From: CAVZBW01 sp963773635
Lineage (GTDB): Bacteria; Actinomycetota; Acidimicrobiia; Acidimicrobiales; RAAP-2
DNA: 64,000 nt
Assembly: GCA_963773635.1 (NCBI GenBank)
Contig: CAVZBW010000005.1
Coordinates: 1,364,001-1,428,000 of the forward strand
Reading direction: 5' to 3'
The notes under the pieces were generated by a model that saw only the letters and a program-made list of their open reading frames with translations, made no database searches and had not been told where the DNA came from. Below, piece by piece: positions 8,825-16,822 of the stretch (positions within the stretch are counted from its first letter, which is position 1; the number at the start of each line of letters is the position of its first letter). The translations under genes and the position numbers were made by a program.

Positions 8825-9976
8825 CTACGCCGGGGGCGTGTTCCGGAACAACCCCATCGCGAAGTAGTTGGCGGCGCCCCCATAGGCTTGGGCCAACGCG
8901 GTCCGGCAACCCTCGACCTGGTGCTCCCCGGCCAGGCCCCGCACCTGAAGGGCGGCCTCGGCGAAGCGCACCATGCCCGACGCCCCGATGGCGTTGGTGG
9001 AGAGGACACCGCCCGACGGGTTCACCGGGAACGAGCCGCCGAGGTCGGTCGCGCCGGAGTCGACCAACTTCCATCCCTCACCGGGACCGGCGATGTCATG
9101 CCCTTCCAGCCACATCGGCTCGTACCAGCTGAAGGGGACGTACAGCTCGGCCATGTCGATCTCCGACAGTGGAGTGGTGATCCCGGCCTGGCGGTAGACG
9201 TCGTGGGCGCACTCCACGCCGGCCTGGGGCTTCACCGGGTTGCGGCCGGGGAACGTGGACAGCTCACTCTTCACCGAGAGGCCGTGAAACCAGGCTGCCG
9301 GCTTCGAGGACCGCTGGGCTCCCGCCTCGTTGGTGACCACGACCGCGCAGGCGCCGTCCGAAGAAGGGCAGGATTCCTGGAATCGGATGGGGTCCCACAG
9401 CATCGGGGAGTCCTTGACCTTCTCGAGGGTGATGTCCGGCATCTTCAGGTGGGCGTAGGGGTTCTTCGCCGCGTTGCGCCGGTCCTTGACCGCGACCATC
9501 CAGCCGATGTAATCGGGCGCTCCCGACTCCTGGATGTAGGCGCGCATCCACGGCGCGAATGCCCCGCCCGCGCCGATCCCACCCGAACGGCCACCGGCCA
9601 GGCCCCACTGGGCATTGCCCTCCGACTGCTTCTCCCAGGAGACCGCCAGGACGGTGTCGTGGATACCGGTCATCACGTGGTGCGCCCCGACGATGCAGGT
9701 GGACCCACCCACCGAGCCGGCCGTGTGGACCCGGAGCAGGGGCTTGTTGGTGGCTCCGACGGCATCGGCCAGGAAGATCTCGGGCATGACGATGCCCTCA
9801 AAGGCGTCGGGCGCCTTGCCGATCACCACGGCGTCGATGTCGCGAATGGTCAGCTCGGCGTCCTCCAGGGCCCTGTCGATGGCCTCCCGGAGGAGGCCGG
9901 GGATCGAGACGTCGTCCCGACGCTTCTTGAAGTGGGTCTGGCCAATGCCGACGATGGCGCACTTCTCGTTGGGCAT
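8825..9976 (-). CDS. Thiolase-fold protein lacking catalytic Cys, Ltp2/SCP-x-like
   Basis: The 383-residue protein follows the thiolase fold (CAIVGIGQT start, NPSGG at 319-323), but the active-site loop reads HTAGSVGGS (84-92) with Gly where thiolases have the nucleophilic Cys. The GHP motif is replaced by TNAIGASG (327-334), and the C-terminal Cys-Gly-Gly by YGG (365-367). Tyr 279 and Tyr 365 sit where the steroid side-chain retro-aldolase Ltp2 is described as having catalytic tyrosines. A lyase/aldolase acting on a CoA thioester with a DUF35 partner is therefore more likely than a thiolase. It is the last gene of a four-gene coupled operon; start ATG 9976 has a GGAGGGGG site. Confidence 0.82.
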   Translation of the reverse strand: MPNEKCAIVGIGQTHFKKRRDDVSIPGLLREAIDRALEDAELTIRDIDAVVIGKAPDAFEGIVMPEIFLADAVGATNKPLLRVHTAGSVGGSTCIVGAHHVMTGIHDTVLAVSWEKQSEGNAQWGLAGGRSGGIGAGGAFAPWMRAYIQESGAPDYIGWMVAVKDRRNAAKNPYAHLKMPDITLEKVKDSPMLWDPIRFQESCPSSDGACAVVVTNEAGAQRSSKPAAWFHGLSVKSELSTFPGRNPVKPQAGVECAHDVYRQAGITTPLSEIDMAELYVPFSWYEPMWLEGHDIAGPGEGWKLVDSGATDLGGSFPVNPSGGVLSTNAIGASGMVRFAEAALQVRGLAGEHQVEGCRTALAQAYGGAANYFAMGLFRNTPPA

Positions 9977-9978
9977 GG

Positions 9979-11046
9979 CTACTCCCCCTCCAAGAGGCAA
10001 ACGAGGTTCTGCTGCAGCAGGGGACCGGACGTGGCATGGGCCAGGGCCCGGTTGGCCGACCCGTCGATGATGCGGGCCGCCGCCTCCACGATGCGAACGA
10101 GACCGACGGCCATGATCGGATTGCCGGCCAAGGCACCACCCGAGGGATTGACCTTGGTCGGCCCGTCCGGAGCGAGACCGAGGGCTTCGAGCAGGATCAG
10201 CTCCTGCGGACTGAACGTCGAAGTCAGCTCCACCAGGTCGAGCGGCCCACCGTCGTAGCCGGCCTTACGAGCGGCGAGGGCCGTCGAGGGGGACGACCGG
10301 ATGTCGCGCACCCCGGGCTGGTGAGCCTCGATGCGGTGGTCCAGGCCCCGGATCCACGCCGGGCGCTCGCAAAGGGACCGGGCGCGGTCGCCTCGGGCCA
10401 TCACGACGGCCACCGCCCCGTCCGAGATCGGGGGGCAGTCGTGCCTGCGCAGCGGGTTACGGAGATACGGCTCGGCGAGCAGGGCATCGACCGAGGCGTC
10501 GGCGTCTTTCAGCTGCGCGTTGGGATTGGACACTGCGTTGCGCCGGCTGTTGGCGACGACCCGGGCGAAGTCCCGCTCCGTCGCCTTGCCGGAGTCGAGC
10601 AGTGCCCGGGCCTGGAGCCCGGCCAACGAAATGGGGTCGAGCGCCAGCGGGGCCAGATAGTAGGGATCGAGCTGCTGAGCCCAGACCTCCGCGGGGTCGG
10701 ACGGCGACGACTTCCCCGACCCAAAGGCCAGTGCGATGTCGATGTCCCCTTCCTGCAGGCGCATCCACGCCTCGTACAGGGCCCACGCCCCGTCGGCCTC
10801 GACGTGGGATTCGGAGATCGGCGGCCAGGCGCCGGCCGCCTCCAGGTTGGAGACGAAGGCGAACGGACCACCGGTCAGGTAGTCACAGCTGCCCGCGCAG
10901 GTGAAGCCGATCTCGCGCCGGCCGATGCCGGCCATCTCGATGGCCGAGGTAACCGTCGGGACGAGCAGCTGCACCTCGCTCGGGTTGGCGTCGCGAAGCG
11001 ACGGCGTCTGGGCATAGCCGACGATGGCGATATCGGTGGCAGGCAT
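9979..11046 (-). CDS. Second thiolase-fold protein lacking catalytic residues
   Basis: The 355-residue thiolase-like protein begins ATDIAIVGYAQTP and retains NPSGG near the C-terminus. The Cys loop reads VEADGAWAL (82-90) with no Cys, GHP is changed to GNP, and the C-terminal Cys motif is absent. It resembles the actinobacterial Ltp3/Ltp4 group found next to DUF35 proteins. Its ATG overlaps the stop of the DUF35 gene upstream (ATGA), and the second thiolase gene follows two bases later. It is probably a heteromeric partner in a CoA-ester lyase complex. An independent enzyme cannot be excluded. Confidence 0.82.
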   Translation of the reverse strand: MPATDIAIVGYAQTPSLRDANPSEVQLLVPTVTSAIEMAGIGRREIGFTCAGSCDYLTGGPFAFVSNLEAAGAWPPISESHVEADGAWALYEAWMRLQEGDIDIALAFGSGKSSPSDPAEVWAQQLDPYYLAPLALDPISLAGLQARALLDSGKATERDFARVVANSRRNAVSNPNAQLKDADASVDALLAEPYLRNPLRRHDCPPISDGAVAVVMARGDRARSLCERPAWIRGLDHRIEAHQPGVRDIRSSPSTALAARKAGYDGGPLDLVELTSTFSPQELILLEALGLAPDGPTKVNPSGGALAGNPIMAVGLVRIVEAAARIIDGSANRALAHATSGPLLQQNLVCLLEGE

Positions 11047-11588
11047 CAGAACAGGTGGTCCTTGTACTCTTCGATGGGGGCGTCGGGCTCCCCGGTCGCC
11101 TCGAAGGACTCGACGACGCCGTCGACCCCGCTCCATCCGCGGTTCGTCATGCCATCCACCGAGCGCTCCTCGCGGGGCTTCCACTTGGCCTTTACTCTCA
11201 TACCGGCCCGCAACTCGGAGTGCGGCACGCCGGTGACGTCCTGGCCACCGATGGTGCTGTCCGCTCCGTCCAGTCGGACCGACGCGTACACGAACGGCTC
11301 GGTCTTGGTCTGGCCGTAGTAGGCCACCGGGGTGACGATCGTGAACCCGGTGACGATCCCGGTGTCGGGCAGCTCGATCTCGTCGGCCTCGGTGGTGGGG
11401 ACCACGCACAGCGAGCAGTAGCCCTTGGAGGGGACGAAGACCCGACCGCAGGACGGGCACTTGGCGCCGATGATCCTCTCCTCGAGAAGCCCGTCGGCGA
11501 AACGGTTGAGGTTGTCCGTGAGCCTCTCGTGGTACGTGAGCGTCACGAGGTGCTCCATGACCAGGTCTTCCTTGGCGGTGTCCGTCAT
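11046..11588 (-). CDS. DUF35 OB-fold protein with zinc ribbon
   Basis: The 180-residue protein has a rubredoxin-like zinc ribbon (CPSC at 44-47 and CSLC at 58-61) followed by an OB-fold with the usual TGIVTGFTIV strand. DUF35 proteins bind thiolase-fold partners and contribute to acyl-CoA binding; ChsH2 with Ltp2 in cholesterol side-chain degradation is the best known case. It overlaps both neighbours by ATGA, placing it between a second DUF35 gene and the two thiolase-fold genes. The arrangement resembles Rv3521-Rv3523 of Mycobacterium tuberculosis as I recall it. Confidence 0.85.
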   Translation of the reverse strand: MTDTAKEDLVMEHLVTLTYHERLTDNLNRFADGLLEERIIGAKCPSCGRVFVPSKGYCSLCVVPTTEADEIELPDTGIVTGFTIVTPVAYYGQTKTEPFVYASVRLDGADSTIGGQDVTGVPHSELRAGMRVKAKWKPREERSVDGMTNRGWSGVDGVVESFEATGEPDAPIEEYKDHLF

Positions 11589-12025
11589 GCCACGGGCTCC
11601 CAGGCTTCGAGGTCGGTGATCACGTTGTGTGGCTCCTTCGCGAACCGGGGCCGGACCCTCATTCCGCTGGACATCGCTTCCGCTGATCCCGCGTCGACGG
11701 CCCCGACCATGGCGGTATCGGCCCCGTCCGGCTTCACCAGTGCAAAGGAGAAGGGGTGATCCAGTGGATGCTTCGGGCTCGGCGTGTCCACCCAGGTCCA
11801 GGCCACCACCGTCCCCTCGGGGCCGATGGCAACCATGTCGGTGCCGAGTGACTCACCCGTTTCGGGGTCGTACTCGAGGGGCGGGGCCAACACCCGCCCG
11901 TCCTTGCCTCGGATCCCCAACAGCTTCCCCTCCCTTAGGCCGGCAAGGAACGCTCCCACCACTGGCCCGAGCGTCCGGCTGTAAGGGAACTCGAGCTTCG
12001 TCACGGTGATTCTCGGTTCGCTCAC
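11585..12025 (-). CDS. DUF35-like OB-fold protein without zinc ribbon
   Basis: This 146-residue protein has the OB-fold half of a DUF35 protein (strand pattern around GTVVAWTWVDTP and a C-terminal SSGMRVRPRF segment), but no cysteines where the zinc ribbon would be. Start GTG 12025 (SEPRITVTKLEF) is preferred; the frame extends a further 12 codons upstream. It is the promoter-proximal gene of the four-gene operon and overlaps the next by ATGA. Pairing of one zinc-ribbon and one ribbonless DUF35 is consistent with a heteromeric complex. Confidence 0.78.
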   Translation of the reverse strand: MSEPRITVTKLEFPYSRTLGPVVGAFLAGLREGKLLGIRGKDGRVLAPPLEYDPETGESLGTDMVAIGPEGTVVAWTWVDTPSPKHPLDHPFSFALVKPDGADTAMVGAVDAGSAEAMSSGMRVRPRFAKEPHNVITDLEAWEPVA

Positions 12026-12127
12026 GGGGAGAATGAGAACACACCCGAGTTGGAGGGGCAAGCGAGCCGTAGGCCACCTCCAACACCCCGGGTTCGATTG
12101 GCTTTCCCGACCGCCGGCCCGTGTGGC

Positions 12128-12634
12128 TCAGTTGTACGGCTGAGTTCCGGGGTGCATGTGGCGGTCCAGGTCGTTCATGAACTCGACCGCGATGTGCCGG
12201 TGGGTCCAGACCCACTCCCCCTCGACTCGCCGCCACCGATCCTCGTAGCGTCCCGCGACCAGGAGCTCGAACGGCTCTCCCGAGTCGGGGACCTGCATCG
12301 CCACCGTGTAGCTCGTCAAGGAGTGGGCGGTCCCGGCCTCGGGGTCAACGTCCACGATGATGTTGTGGTAGATCTCCTTGGCCGCGCGGCCGTGGCCGGG
12401 ATAGGTCTTGTTGGTGGCCCGATAACGGTCACGTATGGCGTCACCGCCGTGGATCACGGGCAAGCCCGGGCGGTCCACGCTCAAAGTGACCTCTCGCATC
12501 AGCCGCCCGAGCTCGTCGAAGTCGGCCGCCTGGATGGCGTACCCGCTCTCGTAGAGTCGCCGGAGGATCTGTTCGCGGCCCTCCAGCACCTCGATGCGCC
12601 TGGTCAGATCCTCGATCACGTCCTCCGGCGGCAT
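12128..12634 (-). CDS. SnoaL-like (NTF2-fold) protein
   Basis: This 168-residue protein has an N-terminal helix (VIEDLTRRIEVLEGREQI), which is common in SnoaL-like 4 domain proteins, followed by a cone-shaped alpha/beta fold pattern and a terminal strand WVWTHRHIAVEF. The fold occurs in ketosteroid isomerases, polyketide cyclases and dehydratases. It is next to the thiolase/DUF35 operon on the same strand, so a role in ring or enol chemistry of the same substrate is possible. Catalytic residues cannot be assigned with confidence. Confidence 0.75.
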   Translation of the reverse strand: MPPEDVIEDLTRRIEVLEGREQILRRLYESGYAIQAADFDELGRLMREVTLSVDRPGLPVIHGGDAIRDRYRATNKTYPGHGRAAKEIYHNIIVDVDPEAGTAHSLTSYTVAMQVPDSGEPFELLVAGRYEDRWRRVEGEWVWTHRHIAVEFMNDLDRHMHPGTQPYN

Positions 12635-12721
12635 GGCGGCCCTCCTCGCGGTGCGATGTCCGGTTCACCGTATCCGCGGAGGTCGTCAGCGCCGATTGGG
12701 CGCCTTACCCCCGCGGGCGGC

Positions 12722-13159
12722 TCATCGTTCCGGCCATCCGATCGCGTCGAAGACGGCAAGGGGGTCGAGATAGTCACGCCAGTGGATGATCTTGCGGTCG
12801 ACGATCGTGAGCACCGAGATGAAGTGATTGTCATAGGGAGCGTTGGTCGGGACGGCGTGGCCGTGCGAGGCGTATTCGAGGACGACGACGCCGGTAACCG
12901 GGTCGTGGTGGACAGCGAGCTCGTCGCAGTGGTCGAGGAGGAAGGTGGTGCCGTAGGGGCGGTAGAGCTCGGCCACCGCTTGCCGTCCGACGACGCGGCG
13001 TGGGTAGCCGGGGACGGTGATGACGTATTCGAATACGACATCCTCGGCGAGAAGGTCGAAGAAATGCCCGCCGTCGACGAGCCCGGCCACGCCCTCCTCG
13101 ATGATCCGGAAGAACGGGTCGAGGGCGTGGAAGTCGCCGAGGTTGCTGATCGCTGTCAT
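12722..13159 (-). CDS. SnoaL-like (NTF2-fold) protein
   Basis: The 145-residue protein shows an NTF2-like pattern: an N-terminal helix, VVFEYVITVPGYPRRVVGRQAV-type strands, and a closing segment IIHWRDYLDPLAVFDAIGW that is frequent in SnoaL-2 and limonene-epoxide-hydrolase-like proteins. ATG 13159 is chosen because the sequence upstream in the same frame is antisense to the next gene and looks non-coding. It follows another SnoaL-like gene on the same strand. Function unknown; an isomerase or hydrolase acting on small ring compounds is a family-level guess. Confidence 0.72.
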   Translation of the reverse strand: MTAISNLGDFHALDPFFRIIEEGVAGLVDGGHFFDLLAEDVVFEYVITVPGYPRRVVGRQAVAELYRPYGTTFLLDHCDELAVHHDPVTGVVVLEYASHGHAVPTNAPYDNHFISVLTIVDRKIIHWRDYLDPLAVFDAIGWPER

Positions 13160-13358
13160 CGGACTTGGCTCAGGGCTCACGCCCGGCGGTGCGTCGGGCG
13201 AAGTCGGCGAAGCTGGTCGGAGGCCTGCCGGTGACCAATGGTACTTCGTCGTTGGGCCACGACCTTGCACAGACAAACCAGCCGTGACGGGTCCGGCTGG
13301 CCGGCGCAGCGGAGCAGACGGATCCAAGTGACACAGACGACGGTAGGTTGGATCTTCG

Positions 13359-14231
13359 ATGTTGCTCGTGGGGACGAAGCAGGGCCTCCTTGACCTGGAC
13401 ACCGGCCATACCCTTGTCGACGGCCACACCGTCACCGCCTTGGCAGCTGGCCCCAGGAGATGGCACGCACTCCTGGATCGCCAGGTCGTCATCCGCCTCG
13501 AGGACGGAGAGGTCACGACGGTCGGGGAATTGCCCGCCGGCGACGGCCAGAGCTTGGCCGTCCTGGCCGACGGATCTGTCGTCGTGGGCCGAACCGGTGC
13601 CCGTATTGCCATCGTCGGCACCCGGGTGAAGAACGTTAGGGCGTTCGAGAACCTGCCGGGTCGAGACCATTGGAAAAACCCGGCCAATGCGACGCCAGAT
13701 ACCCGGTCCATGGCGACCAGCGGCGAGGACCTATGGGTGAACGTCCACGTAGGCGGCCTCTGGCACTCAGGTGACCAAGGGAAGAGCTGGCACGGGGTCA
13801 TCGAACCCGGGGCAGACATCCACGAGGTGCGTGCAAAGAGCGGATCTGTGGTCGTGGCGGCGGCAGTTGGATTCGGCTGGAGCGAGGACGGTGGGAACTC
13901 GTGGTCGTGGTACACCGAGGGGCTCCACGACAGTTATCTGCGGGCGGTATGCATCGATGGCGAGACCGCGTACGTTTCGGCATCGGACGGGCCATTCACA
14001 AGACACGGCGCCGTGTATCGGGCACGGCTCGGGTCGGCGTTCGTCCGCTGTGAAGGGGGCCTGCCCGAATGGTTCCCCGACAACGTCGACACGGGGCACC
14101 TCGATGCTGCCGGCGGTCGTGTTGTCGTCGGTTTCGGCAGAGAGCTCCATGTATCTGAAGACCACGGCGAGTCGTGGGACGCCAACGAGGTTCCCGACGT
14201 CATCACGACGGTCCGCCTCGGGCAGAGCTAA
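13359..14231 (+). CDS. Asp-box (BNR/sialidase-like) beta-propeller protein
   Basis: The 290-residue protein has three clear Asp boxes, SGDQGKSW, SEDGGNSW and SEDHGESW, matching the S-x-D-x-G-x-x-W pattern that caps blades of sialidase, Ycf48 and VPS10-type beta-propellers. No signal peptide is visible, so it is probably cytoplasmic, unlike secreted sialidases. No catalytic sialidase Arg triad is evident, so a binding or scaffold role is more likely than glycosidase activity. It is divergent from the SnoaL-like gene across about 200 bases with no other gene in them. Confidence 0.75.
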   Translation: MLLVGTKQGLLDLDTGHTLVDGHTVTALAAGPRRWHALLDRQVVIRLEDGEVTTVGELPAGDGQSLAVLADGSVVVGRTGARIAIVGTRVKNVRAFENLPGRDHWKNPANATPDTRSMATSGEDLWVNVHVGGLWHSGDQGKSWHGVIEPGADIHEVRAKSGSVVVAAAVGFGWSEDGGNSWSWYTEGLHDSYLRAVCIDGETAYVSASDGPFTRHGAVYRARLGSAFVRCEGGLPEWFPDNVDTGHLDAAGGRVVVGFGRELHVSEDHGESWDANEVPDVITTVRLGQS

Positions 14232-14319
14232 GGACCCTCCCCGGCGTTGAGGGGTCGTCCCCCAGTCGGCCCGCCGGCGGGAGTCGAGCAGCACCTGGTG
14301 CCGCCGATAGCCTTTGGCG

Positions 14320-15024
14320 GTGCCCAACCCTGTCGTACTCGTTCACGGTTTCGCCTCGTCATACCAGCACGGCTGGGCTGATGACGGTTGGCCGGAGATC
14401 CTGGCCTACGAGGGCCGCGAAGCCATCGGCGGGGACCTCCCCGGGCACGGTTCCTCTCGGAAGCCAACCGACCCCGCGGCCTACGAGAACCTCGAAGAGC
14501 AGGTGCTCGAGACCTTCGAAGACCGACTTCAGGTGGATGCCATCGGCTTCTCGCTAGGGTCCCGGGTCCTGCTCACCCTGGCCACCCGCCACCCAGATCG
14601 CTTCGGCCGCCTCGTCCTCATGGGCATAGGGGACAACGTGTTCCGCGACGACCAGGATGGCGCCCTGGCGGACGTGATCGAGAGAGGAACGTCGCCCGAC
14701 GAGGTCGGGATGCGGGTCTTCGACAAATTGGCCGCGGACCCCCGCAACGATCGGGCCGCCCTGGCGGCCCTCATGCGCCGGCGCCCGGCTGCCCTGGACG
14801 AGGCTGCACTGGGCCGGGTGGTCTGCCCGACACTTCTCGTGCTCGGCGACGAGGACTTCGTCGGGCCGGCCGACCGGCTCGTCGCGGCCCTACCCGACGC
14901 GAGGCTGGTAGTCCTGCCCGGCGTCGACCACTTCGCGACCCCCAAGGACTTCCGCTCCATCGACGCCGCGCTGCGATTTCTGACGGCGGACTCGGCCGCG
15001 GCTCCGGGCTCCTCCGAGTACTGA
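14320..15024 (+). CDS. Alpha/beta hydrolase
   Basis: The 234-residue protein has the hydrolase core starting immediately (VVLVHGF), the strand DLPGHGSS, a nucleophile elbow GFSLGS with the catalytic Ser, an Asp-bearing GDEDFVGP and a terminal VDHFATP with the His. GTG 14320 is preferred; a TTG two codons upstream is an alternative. It precedes the alkyltransferase genes on the same strand but with an 86-base gap, so it may not be part of that unit. The substrate is unknown. Confidence 0.82.
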   Translation: MPNPVVLVHGFASSYQHGWADDGWPEILAYEGREAIGGDLPGHGSSRKPTDPAAYENLEEQVLETFEDRLQVDAIGFSLGSRVLLTLATRHPDRFGRLVLMGIGDNVFRDDQDGALADVIERGTSPDEVGMRVFDKLAADPRNDRAALAALMRRRPAALDEAALGRVVCPTLLVLGDEDFVGPADRLVAALPDARLVVLPGVDHFATPKDFRSIDAALRFLTADSAAAPGSSEY

Positions 15025-15110
15025 GCGAGGAGGCGCCATCAGCATCCGATCTCACGATCCCGCCAGTCCGAGCGTCTACCCGGTGTGATCGGAAGACCAG
15101 GAGCAGCGAC

Positions 15111-15644
15111 ATGCTGACGATGGACGAGGTGCAGGCGAGAACGGAGAGCGTGACGTACACGACGATCGCTTCCACGTTGGGCCGCCTGACGGTCGTCGCG
15201 CGGGCGAGAGCGATAGTCGGCTGCTACTTCCCTCACCACTGGCATCGGCCTGATTCGGCCAGCTTCGGCGCCTGCAACGACGCCGACTTCGACACCGTCC
15301 GCGACCAGATCGCTCAATACCTCGCGGGCGAACGACAGGAGTTGGAGGTGCCGGTGGCAACCAACGGCGACGAGCACGAAGAGCGTGTCTGGTCACTGGT
15401 CCGCCAGATCCCCTACGGCGAGACAGCCACCTATGGGGACCTGGCCCGCCAGTTGGGAGACGGCACGACTCCTCAGGAGGTCGGCGCCGCCGTGGGCAGG
15501 AACCCTGTGTGTCTGATCGTCCCGTGCCATCGCGTCGTCGGGGCGGGAGGGAGGCTGACCGGTTACGCCGGTGGTCTGGTCCGCAAGCGATTCCTGCTCG
15601 ATCTGGAAGCCGATGTCACGGGACGGGCGACCCGTCTCTTCTGA
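15111..15644 (+). CDS. ogt: Methylated-DNA--protein-cysteine methyltransferase (first copy)
   Basis: This suicide enzyme transfers alkyl groups from O6-alkylguanine to its own Cys. The 177-residue protein has the AGT DNA-binding core (RQIPYGETATYGDLA) and the active-site PCHRV with downstream GYAGGLVRKRFLLDLE. It is Ogt-type, lacking the Ada N-terminal zinc domain. ATG 15111 is selected by an AGGAG site 7 bases upstream; the same frame is open far upstream, but that overlaps the hydrolase gene. It lies 42 bases before a sigma-factor gene followed by a second alkyltransferase. Confidence 0.92.
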   Translation: MLTMDEVQARTESVTYTTIASTLGRLTVVARARAIVGCYFPHHWHRPDSASFGACNDADFDTVRDQIAQYLAGERQELEVPVATNGDEHEERVWSLVRQIPYGETATYGDLARQLGDGTTPQEVGAAVGRNPVCLIVPCHRVVGAGGRLTGYAGGLVRKRFLLDLEADVTGRATRLF

Positions 15645-15686
15645 GATGGCGCCTCACGTTTCGACCGGCCGCGGCGTCTACATTGC

Positions 15687-16196
15687 GTGACCGGCAAACG
15701 ACCATTCTCCGAAGTGGTTTCGCTCCACGGCCCGACCGTGCTGCGAGTGTGCCGGGCCGTCGTCGGCCCCGTCGACGCCGACGACGCATGGTCCGAGACG
15801 TTCCTCTCCGCGCTGCAGGCCTACTCGCAGCTGCCGGCGGACGCCAACGTGGAGGCCTGGCTGGTGACCATTGCCCATCGCAAGGCGATCGATCTCGTCC
15901 GCAGGACGCAGCGATCGGCGACGCCGGTGGCCGACGTCCCGGAAGAGCCGAACGAGAGCAGCGGTGAAGGCGGCGGCGAGTTCGACCTCACACGGTCCGT
16001 GGCGGAGCTCCCGGAGCGGCAACGCTACGCCGTCGCCTACCACTACCTGGCCGGCTTGCCCTACGCCGAGGTGGCTGCGGTGATGGGCGGGAGCACGGAC
16101 GCGGCCCGTCGGGCCGCAGCCGACGGGATCGCCAAGCTCCGAAAAGCCCGAGAGGGCGGCACCCACACAGACGAGACTGAAGGAACGATGCGATGA
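15687..16196 (+). CDS. ECF-type RNA polymerase sigma factor
   Basis: The 169-residue protein has sigma-70 region 2 (AWSETFLSALQAY, VEAWLVTIAHRKAIDLVRR) and region 4 (LPERQRYAVAYHYLAGLPY and AEVAAVMGG) without regions 1 or 3, as in extracytoplasmic-function sigma factors. No anti-sigma gene is adjacent. It starts at GTG 15687, and its stop overlaps the ATG of the downstream alkyltransferase (ATGA), so the two are translationally coupled. This suggests it directs transcription of its own DNA-repair operon, an inference from order alone. Confidence 0.88.
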   Translation: MTGKRPFSEVVSLHGPTVLRVCRAVVGPVDADDAWSETFLSALQAYSQLPADANVEAWLVTIAHRKAIDLVRRTQRSATPVADVPEEPNESSGEGGGEFDLTRSVAELPERQRYAVAYHYLAGLPYAEVAAVMGGSTDAARRAAADGIAKLRKAREGGTHTDETEGTMR

Positions 16197-16822
16197 CCAT
16201 GGCCACCCAGGGACCCGACCACGACTTGGGCGAGCTGTTCGGCTCCCCACCAACCCAAGGCGACCTGGCCGCGCTGTACGCCAAGCTCGCCGCCCAAGCG
16301 GAGGACGAAGGTCTGCTCGACATCGCCTACCGCACTCTCTCCACCCCTGTCGGCACTTTGCTCTTGGCCGCCACCCCGGCGGGGCTGGTCCGGGTTGCGT
16401 ACGAACGTGAAGGCCTCGACACCGTGTTGGGTGGCCTGGCCGACAGGGTCAGCCCCCGGATCCTCCACGCCCCGGCCCGGCTCGACGAGGCTGCCCGCCA
16501 GCTGGAGGAGTACTTCGCCCGTCGCCGCACGCACTTCGACCTACCGGTCGACCTGAGCCTGTCGAGCGGGTTCCGCCGATCCGTGCTCGCCTACCTGCCG
16601 ACCATCGGCTATGGGCAGACCACCAGCTACCAGTCCGTGGCCGCTGCGGTCCACAACCCCAAGGCCGTGCGGGCTGTCGGCACCGCGTGCGCCACCAACC
16701 CCCTGCCGCTCGTTATCCCCTGCCATCGGGTCATCCGTTCCGACGGACAGCTCGGCGCCTACCTCGGTGGCCCCGAGATCAAGCATCAGCTTCTGGACAT
16801 GGAGGCCCACGATGATCGCTGA
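16193..16822 (+). CDS. Methylated-DNA--protein-cysteine methyltransferase (second copy)
   Basis: The 209-residue protein carries the AGT fold, with a ribonuclease-like N-terminal half (IAYRTLSTPVGTLLLAATP), the DNA-binding helix YGQTTSYQSVAAAV and active site VIPCHRVIRSDGQLGAYLGG. It repairs O6-alkylguanine by self-alkylation of the motif Cys. Sequence differs clearly from the copy 550 bases upstream, so they are not a recent duplication. ATG 16193 overlaps the sigma-factor stop, and the gene's end overlaps the oxygenase start by 11 bases, forming a tight three-gene unit. Confidence 0.92.
   Translation: MTMATQGPDHDLGELFGSPPTQGDLAALYAKLAAQAEDEGLLDIAYRTLSTPVGTLLLAATPAGLVRVAYEREGLDTVLGGLADRVSPRILHAPARLDEAARQLEEYFARRRTHFDLPVDLSLSSGFRRSVLAYLPTIGYGQTTSYQSVAAAVHNPKAVRAVGTACATNPLPLVIPCHRVIRSDGQLGAYLGGPEIKHQLLDMEAHDDR

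Noticed and set aside
12080..12150. tRNA-like GGTTCGATT and GGCTCAGTTG strings
   Set aside because: They are in the wrong order for T- and D-arms, no acceptor stem pairs, and they overlap the end of a SnoaL-like gene.
13160..13915. N-terminal extension of the second SnoaL-like protein
   Set aside because: It is antisense to the Asp-box gene and lacks any SnoaL similarity; ATG 13159 fits the family.
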